Of a DNA stretch of 64,000 nt, positions 20,153-28,357 are shown piece by piece. The position numbers and the translations under genes were made by a program. Position 1 is the stretch's first letter, and the number at the start of each line of letters is the position of its first letter. Where the stretch lies: the NCBI RefSeq assembly GCF_009674485.1, contig NZ_WKJJ01000018.1:124001-188000 (forward strand). The letters run 5' to 3'. The notes beneath the pieces are model-generated. The model was not told the origin of the DNA. It saw only the letters and a list, made by a program, of their open reading frames with translations, and made no database searches. This DNA is from Pseudoduganella rivuli. Lineage in GTDB: Bacteria > Pseudomonadota > Gammaproteobacteria > Burkholderiales > Burkholderiaceae_D.

Positions 20153-21316
20153 CTAGGCAATGTTGTTGCCGTTCACGGACGCCATGATTTCATCGTGGCG
20201 CTCGAGGTCGGACTTATGCAGGTACGCGGCGGTCGTCACGATGCTGGCGTGACCCGCTGTATCCTGCAGGGTTTTCAGTTGCACACCGTTGTTGGCGTGG
20301 TTGGTCAGCATGCTGTGGCGCAGCCAGTGGGCGGACGCCTGGCGCAGCGCGGCCGCGCTGTCGGCGTCGCCCAGCGACTCGGCGGCCACCGCCGCATCGG
20401 CAAACACGGCTTTCATGGCGTCCGCCGCCGCCTCATCCGTTACCCGCTGCAATAACGTGCCCCGGCTCGACAGCACCATCGGCGTGGTGTCGCCGCGCGA
20501 CGTTTGCGGCGGCAAGCCATAGGCGACGCGGTAGCGCCGGAAGGCGTCGAGCATGTCGGGCGGCACGGGCAAGCGGCGCGCCTTGCTGCCTTTACCCATC
20601 ACATCGAGCCACCAGCGGCCATTGCCTTCCGTGTAAAGCGCACCCATGTCCGCGCCGACGATTTCCGACAGGCGCGCCCCCGTATGCGTATAGGCCAGCA
20701 ACAGGAAACGGTCGCGCTCGCGCCGCCGCAGCGTGGCCTGGCTGAGTGCTTCGCGCCGGTCCACGGCGGCCAACGCCAGGCGGATCGCATCCGGCGTCAG
20801 GTAGCGCGTCACGCGCGCCCCGGACGCCACGCGCACGTGGTGCACCAGCGCGCCGGGATTACGGTCGAGATAGCCGGTGCGTTCCGCGTAGCGCAGGAAA
20901 CCTTTGACGGCAATCACGGCCTGGCGGCGGCTGGCGTCGGACAGCGGCCCGGAAAACGGCCGGTAGCGTGCATCGTTGCGGGGCCACTTGGTGGGAGAAA
21001 TCCAGTCGGCAGGCGGCGCGCGCAGGAATTCCTTGTAACTGTTGATGTCCGCCACCGTCAATTCGCGCAGCGTCTTGCAGGCTTCTTCGCGGCACCAGGT
21101 CAGGAAGCGGAACAATTCCTTTTGCGAATTGGCGCGGGATGCGGGACTCAATTCGCCATGGCCAATATATTCACGGGCCAGTTCACTGTCCGACTGGGCA
21201 GCCGTCAACCGTCCCCCGCTGTCGCTGGCCTCGCGCGGCAGCACCATGGGCAAAGACGGATTGGATGCCGATGGCGCCGGCGGCTCCAGGTCGATCAAAG
21301 CGAATTTACTGGTCAT
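20153..21316 (-). CDS. Tyrosine recombinase/integrase
   Basis: 387 aa. A core-binding SAM-like domain (about 40-180) is followed by the catalytic domain. All active residues are visible: Arg in TGARLSEIVG, Lys in GKGSKARRL, HWLRH, GHAS and the nucleophile in AAYLHK. It cuts and rejoins DNA at specific sites. It lacks neighbouring xis, phage or ICE genes, and is longer than XerC or XerD; it resembles stand-alone XerC-like recombinases of Burkholderiales. It is divergent from the small basic coiled-coil gene, and its upstream region holds repeats CATACAGTA and two GTGACGCGTCAC-type palindromes. Chromosomal target unknown. Confidence 0.88.
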   Translation of the reverse strand: MTSKFALIDLEPPAPSASNPSLPMVLPREASDSGGRLTAAQSDSELAREYIGHGELSPASRANSQKELFRFLTWCREEACKTLRELTVADINSYKEFLRAPPADWISPTKWPRNDARYRPFSGPLSDASRRQAVIAVKGFLRYAERTGYLDRNPGALVHHVRVASGARVTRYLTPDAIRLALAAVDRREALSQATLRRRERDRFLLLAYTHTGARLSEIVGADMGALYTEGNGRWWLDVMGKGSKARRLPVPPDMLDAFRRYRVAYGLPPQTSRGDTTPMVLSSRGTLLQRVTDEAAADAMKAVFADAAVAAESLGDADSAAALRQASAHWLRHSMLTNHANNGVQLKTLQDTAGHASIVTTAAYLHKSDLERHDEIMASVNGNNIA

Positions 21317-21329
21317 TTATCCAGTATAA

Positions 21330-21350
21330 CATACAGTATTTCATACAGTA
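21330..21350. repeat. Tandem CATACAGTA repeats upstream of the recombinase
   Basis: CATACAGTA occurs at 21330-21338 and 21342-21350, a 12-bp period, with a related CCAGTATAA just before (21321). They lie 14-34 bp upstream of the recombinase start. They could be arm-type recombinase sites or control sequences; no copy elsewhere in the window was noticed. Confidence 0.35.
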
Positions 21351-21363
21351 GTTGCAAATTAAC

Positions 21364-21375
21364 GTGACGCGTCAC
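21364..21375. promoter_or_regulatory. GTGACGCGTCAC palindrome, copy 1
   Basis: Perfect 12-bp palindrome in the gap between the recombinase and the small basic protein. It covers the -35 region expected for a TAATAT box at 21388-21393. Confidence 0.6.
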
Positions 21376-21394
21376 ATTTTTACAAGGTAATATC

Positions 21395-21406
21395 GTTACG
21401 CGTCAC
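21395..21406. promoter_or_regulatory. GTGACGCGTCAC palindrome, copy 2 (one mismatch)
   Basis: GTTACGCGTCAC, 31 bp (about three helical turns) from copy 1 and just after the TAATAT box. The pair brackets a putative promoter, as expected for a repressor. Confidence 0.58.
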
Positions 21407-21424
21407 GAATAATCAGGAGACTGC

Positions 21425-21691
21425 ATGGATGAGCTGGAAAAACGGGGGCGCGGCCGCCCGCCGAAAGACGATGCATTAACGCCGGCCGAGCGGGCCAAGC
21501 GCTACCGCGACAACAAGCGGGCGGAAAAGCTCGCCATGGCGCTCAGCCGCGAACTGGACGAACACCCGCCAGATTCGCCACACCGCTTGTTCGTGGAACT
21601 GGACAGGGCACTGTCCCGGGTAGTAGAACTGGAACAGCAGCTGGAACAGGCGCAAGATGAAATCGCCCGCCTACGCGCACAATTAAAGTGA
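21425..21691 (+). CDS. Small basic coiled-coil protein, putative DNA-binding regulator
   Basis: 88 aa. The N-terminus RGRGRPPK is an AT-hook-like motif, followed by a basic helix AERAKRYRDNKRAEK and a C-terminal leucine-rich coiled coil (LDRALSRVVELEQQLEQ). No named family was recognised. The gene has two GTGACGCGTCAC-type palindromes upstream and a third covering its own stop codon, which suggests it binds this sequence and regulates itself. It is divergent from the tyrosine recombinase. The pairing resembles a recombinase with a directionality or repressor partner, but this is inference. An AGGAG ribosome site precedes the ATG. Confidence 0.6.
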   Translation: MDELEKRGRGRPPKDDALTPAERAKRYRDNKRAEKLAMALSRELDEHPPDSPHRLFVELDRALSRVVELEQQLEQAQDEIARLRAQLK

Positions 21692-21699
21692 CGCGTCAC
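21688..21699. promoter_or_regulatory. GTGACGCGTCAC palindrome, copy 3
   Basis: Perfect copy overlapping the stop codon of the small basic protein, about 100 nt upstream of hscC. Its position suggests an effect on read-through or on hscC expression. Confidence 0.55.
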
Positions 21700-21717
21700 G
21701 CTTATTGCAGCGATGCT

Positions 21718-21739
21718 GCAACACCAGTGTTGCGTTTTT
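21718..21739 (+). terminator. Terminator after the small basic protein
   Basis: GCAACA and TGTTGC pair around a CCAG loop, followed by GTTTTT. It lies 27 nt after the stop of the small basic protein and should separate it from hscC. Confidence 0.55.
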
Positions 21740-21780
21740 GGTAATGCACCAATGATTTTCAGTTAAGATGCAAAAACGCA
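21731..21780. promoter_or_regulatory. Long inverted repeat in the hscC leader
   Basis: TGCGTTTTTG (21731-21740) and CAAAAACGCA (21771-21780) are perfect 10-bp complements separated by 30 nt, ending 19 nt before the hscC ATG. They may form a leader hairpin or an operator. The left arm overlaps the T-run of the preceding terminator, so the two structures could be alternatives. Confidence 0.4.
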
Positions 21781-21799
21781 ACTTAAAAGAGGACCTGCA

Positions 21800-23524
21800 A
21801 TGATCGTCGGCATCGACCTGGGCACCACCAACAGCTTGATCGCGGTGTGGGAAAACGGGCAAGCGCGCCTGATTCCCAACAGCCTGGGCGACGTCTTGAC
21901 GCCGTCGTGCGTCAGCATCGATGACGACGGCAGTATCCTGGTGGGCCGCGCGGCGCGCGAACGCCTGCAAACCCACCCTGCCGCCAGCGCCGCCACCTTC
22001 AAGCGCCACATGGGCAGCGACAAGGTCACGCACCTGGGCAAGAAGGCGTTCCGCCCGGAAGAATTGTCCGCGCTGATCCTGCGTTCGCTGAAGGAAGACG
22101 CGGAAGCGGCGCTGGGACAGCCGGTGACGGAAGCCATCATTACCGTGCCCGCGTATTTTTCCGACGCGCAGCGCAAGGCCACGCGCGCGGCCGGGCAGCT
22201 GGCGGGACTGAAGGTCGAACGCCTGCTGAATGAACCGACGGCCGCCGCGCTGGCGTATGGCATCCATTTGCGCGACACCGAAAGCAAATTCCTCGTCTTC
22301 GACCTTGGCGGCGGCACGTTCGATGTCTCCGTGCTGGACTTGTTCGACAACGTGATGGAAGTGCGGGCGTCGGCCGGCGACAATTTCCTCGGTGGCGAAG
22401 ATTTTGTTGGCGCGCTGGTGGAACGCTTCTTTGAACAAAACAAGATCCCCACCCCGCTGAAAAACGACGCGATTTTCATGCAGCGCCTGATCGCGCAGGC
22501 GGAACTGGCCAAGCGTACGCTGTCGGGCGCCCCCAAGGCCGAGATCAGGGTGCGCGAAGGCGCCGCCGAATATGCGATGGAACTCGACGAAGCCACCCTG
22601 GAAAAAGTGTGCGCGCCACTGCTGATGCGGCTGCGCGATCCCGTCGAGCGGGCGCTGCGCGACGCCAATATCCCGGTGGCGGAACTGGACAATATCGTGC
22701 TGGCCGGCGGCGCCACGCGCATGCCGGCCGTGCGACGCATGGTGGCGCGCATGTTCGGCCGCTTCCCGTCGTGCGAAATCAACCCGGACGAAGTGGTGGC
22801 GCTGGGCGCCGCCGTGCAGGCGGGCCTGAAGATGAACGACAAGGCGCTCGACGAAGTGGTGATGACCGACGTCGCGCCGTATTCGCTGGGCGTGTCGGCC
22901 TCGATGCAGCTGGACGTCAACAACTTTTCGTCCGGGCACTTCGATCCCATCATCGAACGCAATACCGTCGTGCCGGTCAGCCGCGTCAAGCGCTACTACC
23001 CCGTCCAGGATAACCAGCGCGTGCTGCAAATCGACGTCTACCAGGGCGAAGCGCGCATGGCGTGGGACAACATCAAGCTGGGCGAACTGAAAGTCGACCT
23101 GCCGGGCGGCAAGCGCGATGACAACGGCATCGACGTGCGCTTTACCTATGACGTCAATGGCTTGCTGCAGGTGGAATTGACGGTCCTGGCCACCGGCGAC
23201 ACCCATAGCCTGGTCATCGAAGGCAATCCGGGCTTGCTGACGGAACAGCAAATCAAAGAGCGCTTCGCGGCGCTATCCGCGCTGAAAATCCATCCGCGCG
23301 ACCAGATGGAAAACCGCACGTTACTGGCGCGCGGCGAACGGCTGTACCAGCAACTCCGGGGCGACGCGCGCGAACACTTGAGCCGCCAGATCGTGCGTTT
23401 CGAACAGGCGCTGGAGACCCAGGATCAGCAAGTGATCGCGCCCGCCGTCAAGGGCATGTCCGAGTTGCTCGACTATTTCGAACACCAGCACTTCACCAAC
23501 CCGGTGCCGTTCGGCGACGAGTAA
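21800..23524 (+). CDS. hscC: Hsp70-family chaperone HscC
   Basis: 574 aa, shorter than DnaK (about 640). The nucleotide-binding domain is complete: GIDLGTTNSL, VPAYFSDAQRKATRAAG, EPTAAALAYG, VFDLGGGTFDVS and VLAGGATRMPAVRRM. The substrate-binding part is present, but the lid is short. This fits HscC (Hsp62), a specialised Hsp70 that in E. coli works with DjlA-type J-proteins and affects sigma-70. It is 4 nt upstream of a J-domain/TonB-C gene, so the two are an operon. An AGAGGA site precedes the start, and a leader inverted repeat may control it. Confidence 0.87.
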   Translation: MIVGIDLGTTNSLIAVWENGQARLIPNSLGDVLTPSCVSIDDDGSILVGRAARERLQTHPAASAATFKRHMGSDKVTHLGKKAFRPEELSALILRSLKEDAEAALGQPVTEAIITVPAYFSDAQRKATRAAGQLAGLKVERLLNEPTAAALAYGIHLRDTESKFLVFDLGGGTFDVSVLDLFDNVMEVRASAGDNFLGGEDFVGALVERFFEQNKIPTPLKNDAIFMQRLIAQAELAKRTLSGAPKAEIRVREGAAEYAMELDEATLEKVCAPLLMRLRDPVERALRDANIPVAELDNIVLAGGATRMPAVRRMVARMFGRFPSCEINPDEVVALGAAVQAGLKMNDKALDEVVMTDVAPYSLGVSASMQLDVNNFSSGHFDPIIERNTVVPVSRVKRYYPVQDNQRVLQIDVYQGEARMAWDNIKLGELKVDLPGGKRDDNGIDVRFTYDVNGLLQVELTVLATGDTHSLVIEGNPGLLTEQQIKERFAALSALKIHPRDQMENRTLLARGERLYQQLRGDAREHLSRQIVRFEQALETQDQQVIAPAVKGMSELLDYFEHQHFTNPVPFGDE

Positions 23525-23528
23525 GCCG

Positions 23529-25256
23529 ATGAGCGACAGCGAGGATTTGCCCTGGTTTTTAAGGCGGCTGGCGCTGGACGGCTCGGCCGACCAGCGCACG
23601 ATCCGGCGCGCCTATGCGCGTGAAGTCAAGCGCATCGACCAGGCCGCCGACGCGGAAGGGTTCCAGCAGTTGCGGGCCGCTTATGAAACGGCGTTGCAGT
23701 GGGAGGAATACCAGCGTTATTATGCGCAGCAGGGAGAGCGGGACGATGACGATGGCGCAGCCGGCGCCTCGCCGGAAACCGCGCCCGCCGCCGCGCCGGT
23801 GCAAGCCTTGGCCGCCCAGGACGCCGCCACAGCGAATGTTTCCAGCCTTGCCGCCGCCCCCGGCCCGATCGCGGTGGCCCCGTCCAGCGCCGGCGCCGAT
23901 CTTCAGCCGGTCACGGAGACAGCGGCATCCGCCGCCGCGCAGCCGGATTTCCCGCTGACCATCGCCGACGTCGATCCCCAGCAATTAAGCGCGGACGTCT
24001 TTGAAGCCTTCATCGCCGGCTGCTCCGGGCTGGCGCAAGGCCGCACGCTGCATGACGCGCCGGCCTGGGAACAGCATTTGCGCACGTGCCTGCACGACGA
24101 CCGGCTGGTGAACCTGGCGGCCCGCGCTATTTTCGAGGCGCGGGTATTGCACCTGCTGGCGGGTGGCTGGCGGCCCGGACACGAAACCTTGCTGGAAGCC
24201 GCCGCCGACGTCTTTGAGTGGCGCAGCGACCGCCACCGCTTGCGCCGCTTCGGCCATGCGGGCGCCATCGTCGACCGCGCCATCGATGAACGCAGCATGT
24301 TCGACAACCAGGACGGCGAGCTGAAGTCGGTCCAGCGCCAGGTGATACAGCGCTTGCGCGACAGCGACACACCGGACCCAGGCCAGTTGCGCAACGACAT
24401 GCCGCACGCCGAACAGCTGGCGGCGCGCTTTCCCACGTGGCTGGAACTGGTGGCCAGCGCGGACAACCTGGAACAATGGCGCCTTGCGCATGCGGCATTG
24501 CCGGCCGTGGCCCAGCCGCCCGGCTACGGTGCCGTGCCGTCCGGCTGGCAAGTAGGAAACGTATCCTCGCAGCAGGCGACGTACGGCGATGCGCCGGCAT
24601 ACACCGGGCCCGATACCGCCGGCCCGAGCGCTGCGCAACGCATCAAGCGGATCGCCAAGCGGTTCGCGCTGGGTTTCGTGGCATTCAACGTGGCGATGGT
24701 CCTGCTGCGGGTCTTCGTCATCGATGACGCGCCGTCCGGCAAGTCGCCGCCGGCGGCCGTCGAGCGACCGAGGACCCGGCTGGATATCGAATACGAAGCG
24801 CTGGAGAAAAAATACGCGGCACACCGTGCCGAACGGGAAGCGCGCGAGGCGCTGCAACGCCAGGCGGCACAGGCCAACGCAAGGCCCGAGAAACTGCCGG
24901 AAGCAAAAGCACCCGTTGCCCCCGGCAAGGAACGCATCGCGGAAATCCGCAGCCGCATCCGCTACCGTTTGACGCACATGGAACCGCCGGGCGACTATCG
25001 CTCGGAATTCACCGTGCAACTGGACAGCAAAGGCAAGATTTCCAATGTCACATTGCGCAAGCCATCCGGCCTGCCGCAATACGACGCGGCGGTGGAACGG
25101 GCCATCCGCGACACGGAACCGTTCCCGCCGGACACCATGCCGAAATTCCTGCTGTCGTACGGCATGGAAATCGTCCTGAAACCCGCCGCGCCGGCGCAGG
25201 GCCAACCGGCGAACACGGCAACCGACACCGCCACCCCGGAAACACCGCCGCAGTAA
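23529..25256 (+). CDS. Divergent J-domain protein fused to a TonB C-terminal domain
   Basis: 575 aa. Residues ~8-60 are a J-domain-like hairpin (RTIRRAYAREVKRID, FQQLRAAYETAL), but the HPD tripeptide is replaced by IDQ, as in HscC-linked J-like proteins. A Pro/Ala-rich linker and a helical domain follow; a membrane segment is near 378-398 (FALGFVAFNVAMVLLRVFVI). The end (about 470-557) is a TonB/TolA-type domain: YRSEFTVQLDSKGKIS, VTLRKPSGLPQYD and VERAIRDTEPFPP. It would be anchored in the inner membrane with the TonB domain in the periplasm and the J-part in the cytoplasm, linking HscC to envelope events. That role is inference. Confidence 0.7.
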   Translation: MSDSEDLPWFLRRLALDGSADQRTIRRAYAREVKRIDQAADAEGFQQLRAAYETALQWEEYQRYYAQQGERDDDDGAAGASPETAPAAAPVQALAAQDAATANVSSLAAAPGPIAVAPSSAGADLQPVTETAASAAAQPDFPLTIADVDPQQLSADVFEAFIAGCSGLAQGRTLHDAPAWEQHLRTCLHDDRLVNLAARAIFEARVLHLLAGGWRPGHETLLEAAADVFEWRSDRHRLRRFGHAGAIVDRAIDERSMFDNQDGELKSVQRQVIQRLRDSDTPDPGQLRNDMPHAEQLAARFPTWLELVASADNLEQWRLAHAALPAVAQPPGYGAVPSGWQVGNVSSQQATYGDAPAYTGPDTAGPSAAQRIKRIAKRFALGFVAFNVAMVLLRVFVIDDAPSGKSPPAAVERPRTRLDIEYEALEKKYAAHRAEREAREALQRQAAQANARPEKLPEAKAPVAPGKERIAEIRSRIRYRLTHMEPPGDYRSEFTVQLDSKGKISNVTLRKPSGLPQYDAAVERAIRDTEPFPPDTMPKFLLSYGMEIVLKPAAPAQGQPANTATDTATPETPPQ

Positions 25257-25263
25257 CGACGCT

Positions 25264-25539
25264 TCAGGCCGGATCGTCGGGCGCGCGGAACAAATCCTCC
25301 AGCGCCTTGCGGTCGGCTTCCTTGCGCACGCGCCCCGGCTTGCCCGTGTATTCCTCTTCGATATTGTCGCGGTAATAGCTCCACGCGGAACCGGACGTGG
25401 ACAGCTTGCGCCACACTTCCGCCCCGACACCGGCGTAATCGATGGCCGTCCCATCGTCGAATTCCACCCGCAACTGGCGTTCGCGCGCATCGTAGCCGAT
25501 GGCGCGCAGTTTGCCCGCGTTGATGCGTTTCATCTCCAT
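25264..25539 (-). CDS. KTSC-domain protein
   Basis: 91 aa from an ATG with GGGAG upstream. The sequence resembles the small KTSC domain: IGYDARERQLRVEFDDGTAIDYAGV followed by VWRKLSTSGSAWSYYRDNI, shown here only in part. The family is named after its Lys-Thr-Ser-Cys motif, here changed (KLSTSGS), and its function is unknown, possibly RNA or nucleic-acid related. It is convergent with the J-protein gene and separated from the TRAP genes by a terminator. Confidence 0.65.
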   Translation of the reverse strand: MEMKRINAGKLRAIGYDARERQLRVEFDDGTAIDYAGVGAEVWRKLSTSGSAWSYYRDNIEEEYTGKPGRVRKEADRKALEDLFRAPDDPA

Positions 25540-25551
25540 TTTCACGCTCCC

Positions 25552-25584
25552 AAAAAAAATGCGCCACCCGTGAAGGTGGCGCAT
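25552..25584 (-). terminator. Terminator after the TRAP permease genes
   Basis: ATGCGCCACC and GGTGGCGCAT are perfect 10-bp arms (25559-25568 and 25575-25584) with loop CGTGAA; on the minus strand they are followed by a run of T (A-tract 25552-25559). Confidence 0.85.
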
Positions 25585-25588
25585 GCAA

Positions 25589-27340
25589 TTACTTCTTGCC
25601 AGGTTCGGCAGGTTTTTCGCCGGCCGGCTTTTCATCCGGCGTGCCGAAGTCCAGTTGCGGCGGTTCGTCGTTCTGTTCCGGCTGCGTCCACTGTTCGTTG
25701 CCCATGCTTTCCTGGTCGATGACCAGGCCGGGCGGCGTACCGTCGCCGGCGGTGCCCTTGTCGAGGAAGGCCGTCACGGTGGACGGGAACACGGCCACCA
25801 GCAACACCATCACCAGTTGCAAGCCCACCCACGGCAGCGCGCCCCAGTAGATGTCAGACGATTTGACTTCCTTCGGCGCGACGCCCCGCAGGTAGAACAG
25901 TGCGAAGCCGAACGGCGGGTGCATGAACGACGTTTGCATGTTCACGCACAGCATGACCCCGAACCACACCAGCGCAGCCGATGCCGCCGCTTCCGGCGTG
26001 CCCATCGACGCCAGCAGCACCGGCGTCAGCACTTTTTGCGCGACGGGCGCCAGCATCGGCACCACGATGAAGGCGATTTCAAAGAAGTCCAGGAAGAACG
26101 CGAGGAAGAACACGAACAGGTTGACCACCAGCAGGAAGCCGATCCAGCCGCCTGGAATACCCTCGAACAGGTGCTCGACCCAGCGGCCGCCATCCACGCC
26201 CTGGAACACCACGGAGAAGCAGGTCGAACCGATCAGGATGAACACCACCATCGCGGTCAGGCGCATGGTGCTCTGGTAGCTCAGCACGATCAGGTCGCGC
26301 AATTCCTTGATGCGGCTGGCGCGGATCACCAGGTACACCACCATCACATAGACCACGGCCAGCACGGCTTGCAGCACCAGTTTGATGGGCGCGGCCATGC
26401 TCTTGCCTTCCACGTCGAACACCAGGTGCATGGCGCCGGCCACGACCAGCGCCGTCATGCCGATGCGGAACACGATCTTGTCGCGGCCCGTGAACGCGGG
26501 ATGGCGGATCACGGCCAGGATCACGGCGCCCAGCGCACCCATGGCGCCCGATTCGGTCGGCGTCGCGATACCGGCCATCATGGTGCCCAGCACCATGAAG
26601 ATCAGCACGGCGGCGGGGACGATGCCGCGCAGGCACTGCTTCCACAGCGGCCAGCCGGACAGCGAATTCGCATCGCGCGGCGCGGCCGGCAGCCAGTCCG
26701 GTTTCAAACGCGACAGGACGAACGTGTACAACGCAAACAGGGCGATCTGCACCAGCGACGGGCCCCAGGCGCCCAGGTACATGCTGCCCACGTCCGCGCT
26801 GGCGGTCTGGGTTTTCAACTGGTCGGCCAGCACCACCAGCACCAGCGATGGCGGCACCAGCTGCGTAATGGTGCCGGACGCGGCCAGCACGCCCGTTGCA
26901 TAGCGCATGTGGTAGCCATAGCGCATCATGACGGGCAGCGAAATCATCGCCATCGCGATCACCTGCGCCGCCACGGTGCCCGTGATGGCGCCCAGGATAA
27001 AGCCGACGATGATGACGGAGTAACCGAGGCCACCGCGCATCTTGCCGAACAGCTGGCCCATGGAATCGAGCATGTCTTCGGCCAGCCGGCATTTTTCCAG
27101 GATGGCGCCCATGAACGTGAAGAACGGGATCGCCAGCAGCAAGTCATTGGCCAATACGCTGCCGAAAATCCGCTGCGGCACCGCCTGCATGAATGCGACG
27201 TTGAAATAACCCATCTCGATCGACATGGCGCCAAAGGCCAGGCCCACCGCCAGCAGCGAAAACGCCACGGGGAAACCCACCAGCATGAATACCACCAGGC
27301 CGCCGAACATCAGCGGCGGCATCATCTCCAAAGGAATCAT
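25589..27340 (-). CDS. TRAP transporter large permease (DctM-like)
   Basis: 583 aa with about 14 hydrophobic segments, longer than the ~430 aa classical DctM because of a central insert, as in the mannitol/chloroaromatic (FcbT3-like) branch. Conserved blocks include GGLVVFMLVGFPVAFSLL, VQIALFALYTFVLSRL and GAITGTVAAQVIAMAMISLP. It is the ion-coupled transport subunit. Its start overlaps the stop of the small permease by 4 nt. The tail is charged and Pro-rich (QPEQNDEPPQLDFG), which is unusual for a permease. Substrate is unknown because no binding protein gene is present. Confidence 0.88.
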   Translation of the reverse strand: MIPLEMMPPLMFGGLVVFMLVGFPVAFSLLAVGLAFGAMSIEMGYFNVAFMQAVPQRIFGSVLANDLLLAIPFFTFMGAILEKCRLAEDMLDSMGQLFGKMRGGLGYSVIIVGFILGAITGTVAAQVIAMAMISLPVMMRYGYHMRYATGVLAASGTITQLVPPSLVLVVLADQLKTQTASADVGSMYLGAWGPSLVQIALFALYTFVLSRLKPDWLPAAPRDANSLSGWPLWKQCLRGIVPAAVLIFMVLGTMMAGIATPTESGAMGALGAVILAVIRHPAFTGRDKIVFRIGMTALVVAGAMHLVFDVEGKSMAAPIKLVLQAVLAVVYVMVVYLVIRASRIKELRDLIVLSYQSTMRLTAMVVFILIGSTCFSVVFQGVDGGRWVEHLFEGIPGGWIGFLLVVNLFVFFLAFFLDFFEIAFIVVPMLAPVAQKVLTPVLLASMGTPEAAASAALVWFGVMLCVNMQTSFMHPPFGFALFYLRGVAPKEVKSSDIYWGALPWVGLQLVMVLLVAVFPSTVTAFLDKGTAGDGTPPGLVIDQESMGNEQWTQPEQNDEPPQLDFGTPDEKPAGEKPAEPGKK

Positions 27341-27879
27341 TGCACCGGCCTTTCGTATTTATTATCGAGATGCGTCTTGCCGGCCAGTGCGGCGATACGT
27401 TTGATCAGTTCGGAAACACCCTGCACCGTCAGCAAGGCAAAGCCAATCGGTACGATGATCTTGATGGGATAACGGGGCAAGCCGCCGGAATTGCTGGACT
27501 GTTCCAGCACGTCCCACGACGGCATGAACAGCGACGTCCACGACAGCCATGCAAACAGCAGGCAGGCGGGGAACAGGAAGAAAATGATGCCGAACACATC
27601 GATCCACAGCTGCGCGCGCTCGGACACATGGCCGTAGACCAGGTCGACGCGCACGTGTTCATTGCGCTGGAACGTATAGGACGCGCCCAGCATCACGGCG
27701 GCACCAAATAAATACCACTGCATTTCCAGCAGCGAATTCGAACTCCAGTCGAAGCCGTAGCGGATCAGCGCATTGCTGGCGCTGATCACGCATGACGCCA
27801 GGATCATCAAATTGGCCAGTTGGCCGCAGCGGTATCCGATCTTGTCCAGCACGGATGACAGCCGTAATAAGCCCTGCAT
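27337..27879 (-). CDS. TRAP transporter small permease (DctQ-like)
   Basis: 180 aa from an ATG with GGGGAG 8 nt upstream; a start 21 nt further upstream is weaker. Four membrane segments are visible (for example LANLMILASCVISASNALI and FGIIFFLFPACLLFAWL), with the DctQ signature NSLLEMQWYLFGAAVMLGASYTF, here abbreviated LLEMQWYLFGAAV. It pairs with the large permease directly downstream. No DctP-type binding protein is next to it, so the P subunit must come from elsewhere or be lost. Confidence 0.85.
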   Translation of the reverse strand: MQGLLRLSSVLDKIGYRCGQLANLMILASCVISASNALIRYGFDWSSNSLLEMQWYLFGAAVMLGASYTFQRNEHVRVDLVYGHVSERAQLWIDVFGIIFFLFPACLLFAWLSWTSLFMPSWDVLEQSSNSGGLPRYPIKIIVPIGFALLTVQGVSELIKRIAALAGKTHLDNKYERPVQ

Positions 27880-28009
27880 AATGGTCTCCCCAAATGGCAT
27901 GCATCCGCTTGCAACACAGATACCGCCACTCGATATTGATGTAAAAGAATAGTTGTCAGGATACTAGCTGATACAACGCAGGTTGAACAGCCGCAACAAC
28001 GCTATTTGC

Positions 28010-28021
28010 GTGATGCGTCAC
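28010..28021. promoter_or_regulatory. GTGACGCGTCAC palindrome, copy 4 (one mismatch)
   Basis: GTGATGCGTCAC in the intergenic region between the TRAP genes and the YodC-like gene, 6.3 kb from the other copies. It may be bound by the same regulator, or be chance. Confidence 0.4.
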
Positions 28022-28102
28022 GTAAATTTGTGCCTGAAGGCAAAGTAGCGCCCTGCCGTCATGCCCTCCTCCACAATGGATTCAATCTGCTAGGAGGTCA
28101 AG

Positions 28103-28354
28103 ATGGATGGTGAACGACCCAAGGATGGCGACGTGGTACGGCCGATCGGCTGGCGCCAGAAAATGATGGTGGTGGGAGCTGCCGTGGAGGCGCCCGGCGT
28201 GGAAGATGGCGTGCGCTGCCGCTGGCGCGACCGCGATGGGCCGCACGAACAAGTGTTCAGCGCCGGACAGCTGGAAATCGTGCGGACGCGGGCGGAATTC
28301 AAGACCCGGCCGCGCCGCACGGTATACCTGCGGCGCTGGCTGGTGCGAAGTTAA
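28103..28354 (+). CDS. YodC/DUF2158-like small protein
   Basis: 83 aa with AGGAGG before the ATG. The block GDVVRPIGWRQKMMVVG, then VRCRWRDRDGPHEQVFSAGQLE, matches the beta-barrel pattern of YodC-like proteins, whose function is unknown. The C-terminus is Arg-rich (TRPRRTVYLRRWLVRS), which could bind nucleic acid. It is convergent with the next gene, with only 3 nt between them. Confidence 0.6.
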   Translation: MDGERPKDGDVVRPIGWRQKMMVVGAAVEAPGVEDGVRCRWRDRDGPHEQVFSAGQLEIVRTRAEFKTRPRRTVYLRRWLVRS

Positions 28355-28357
28355 GAC

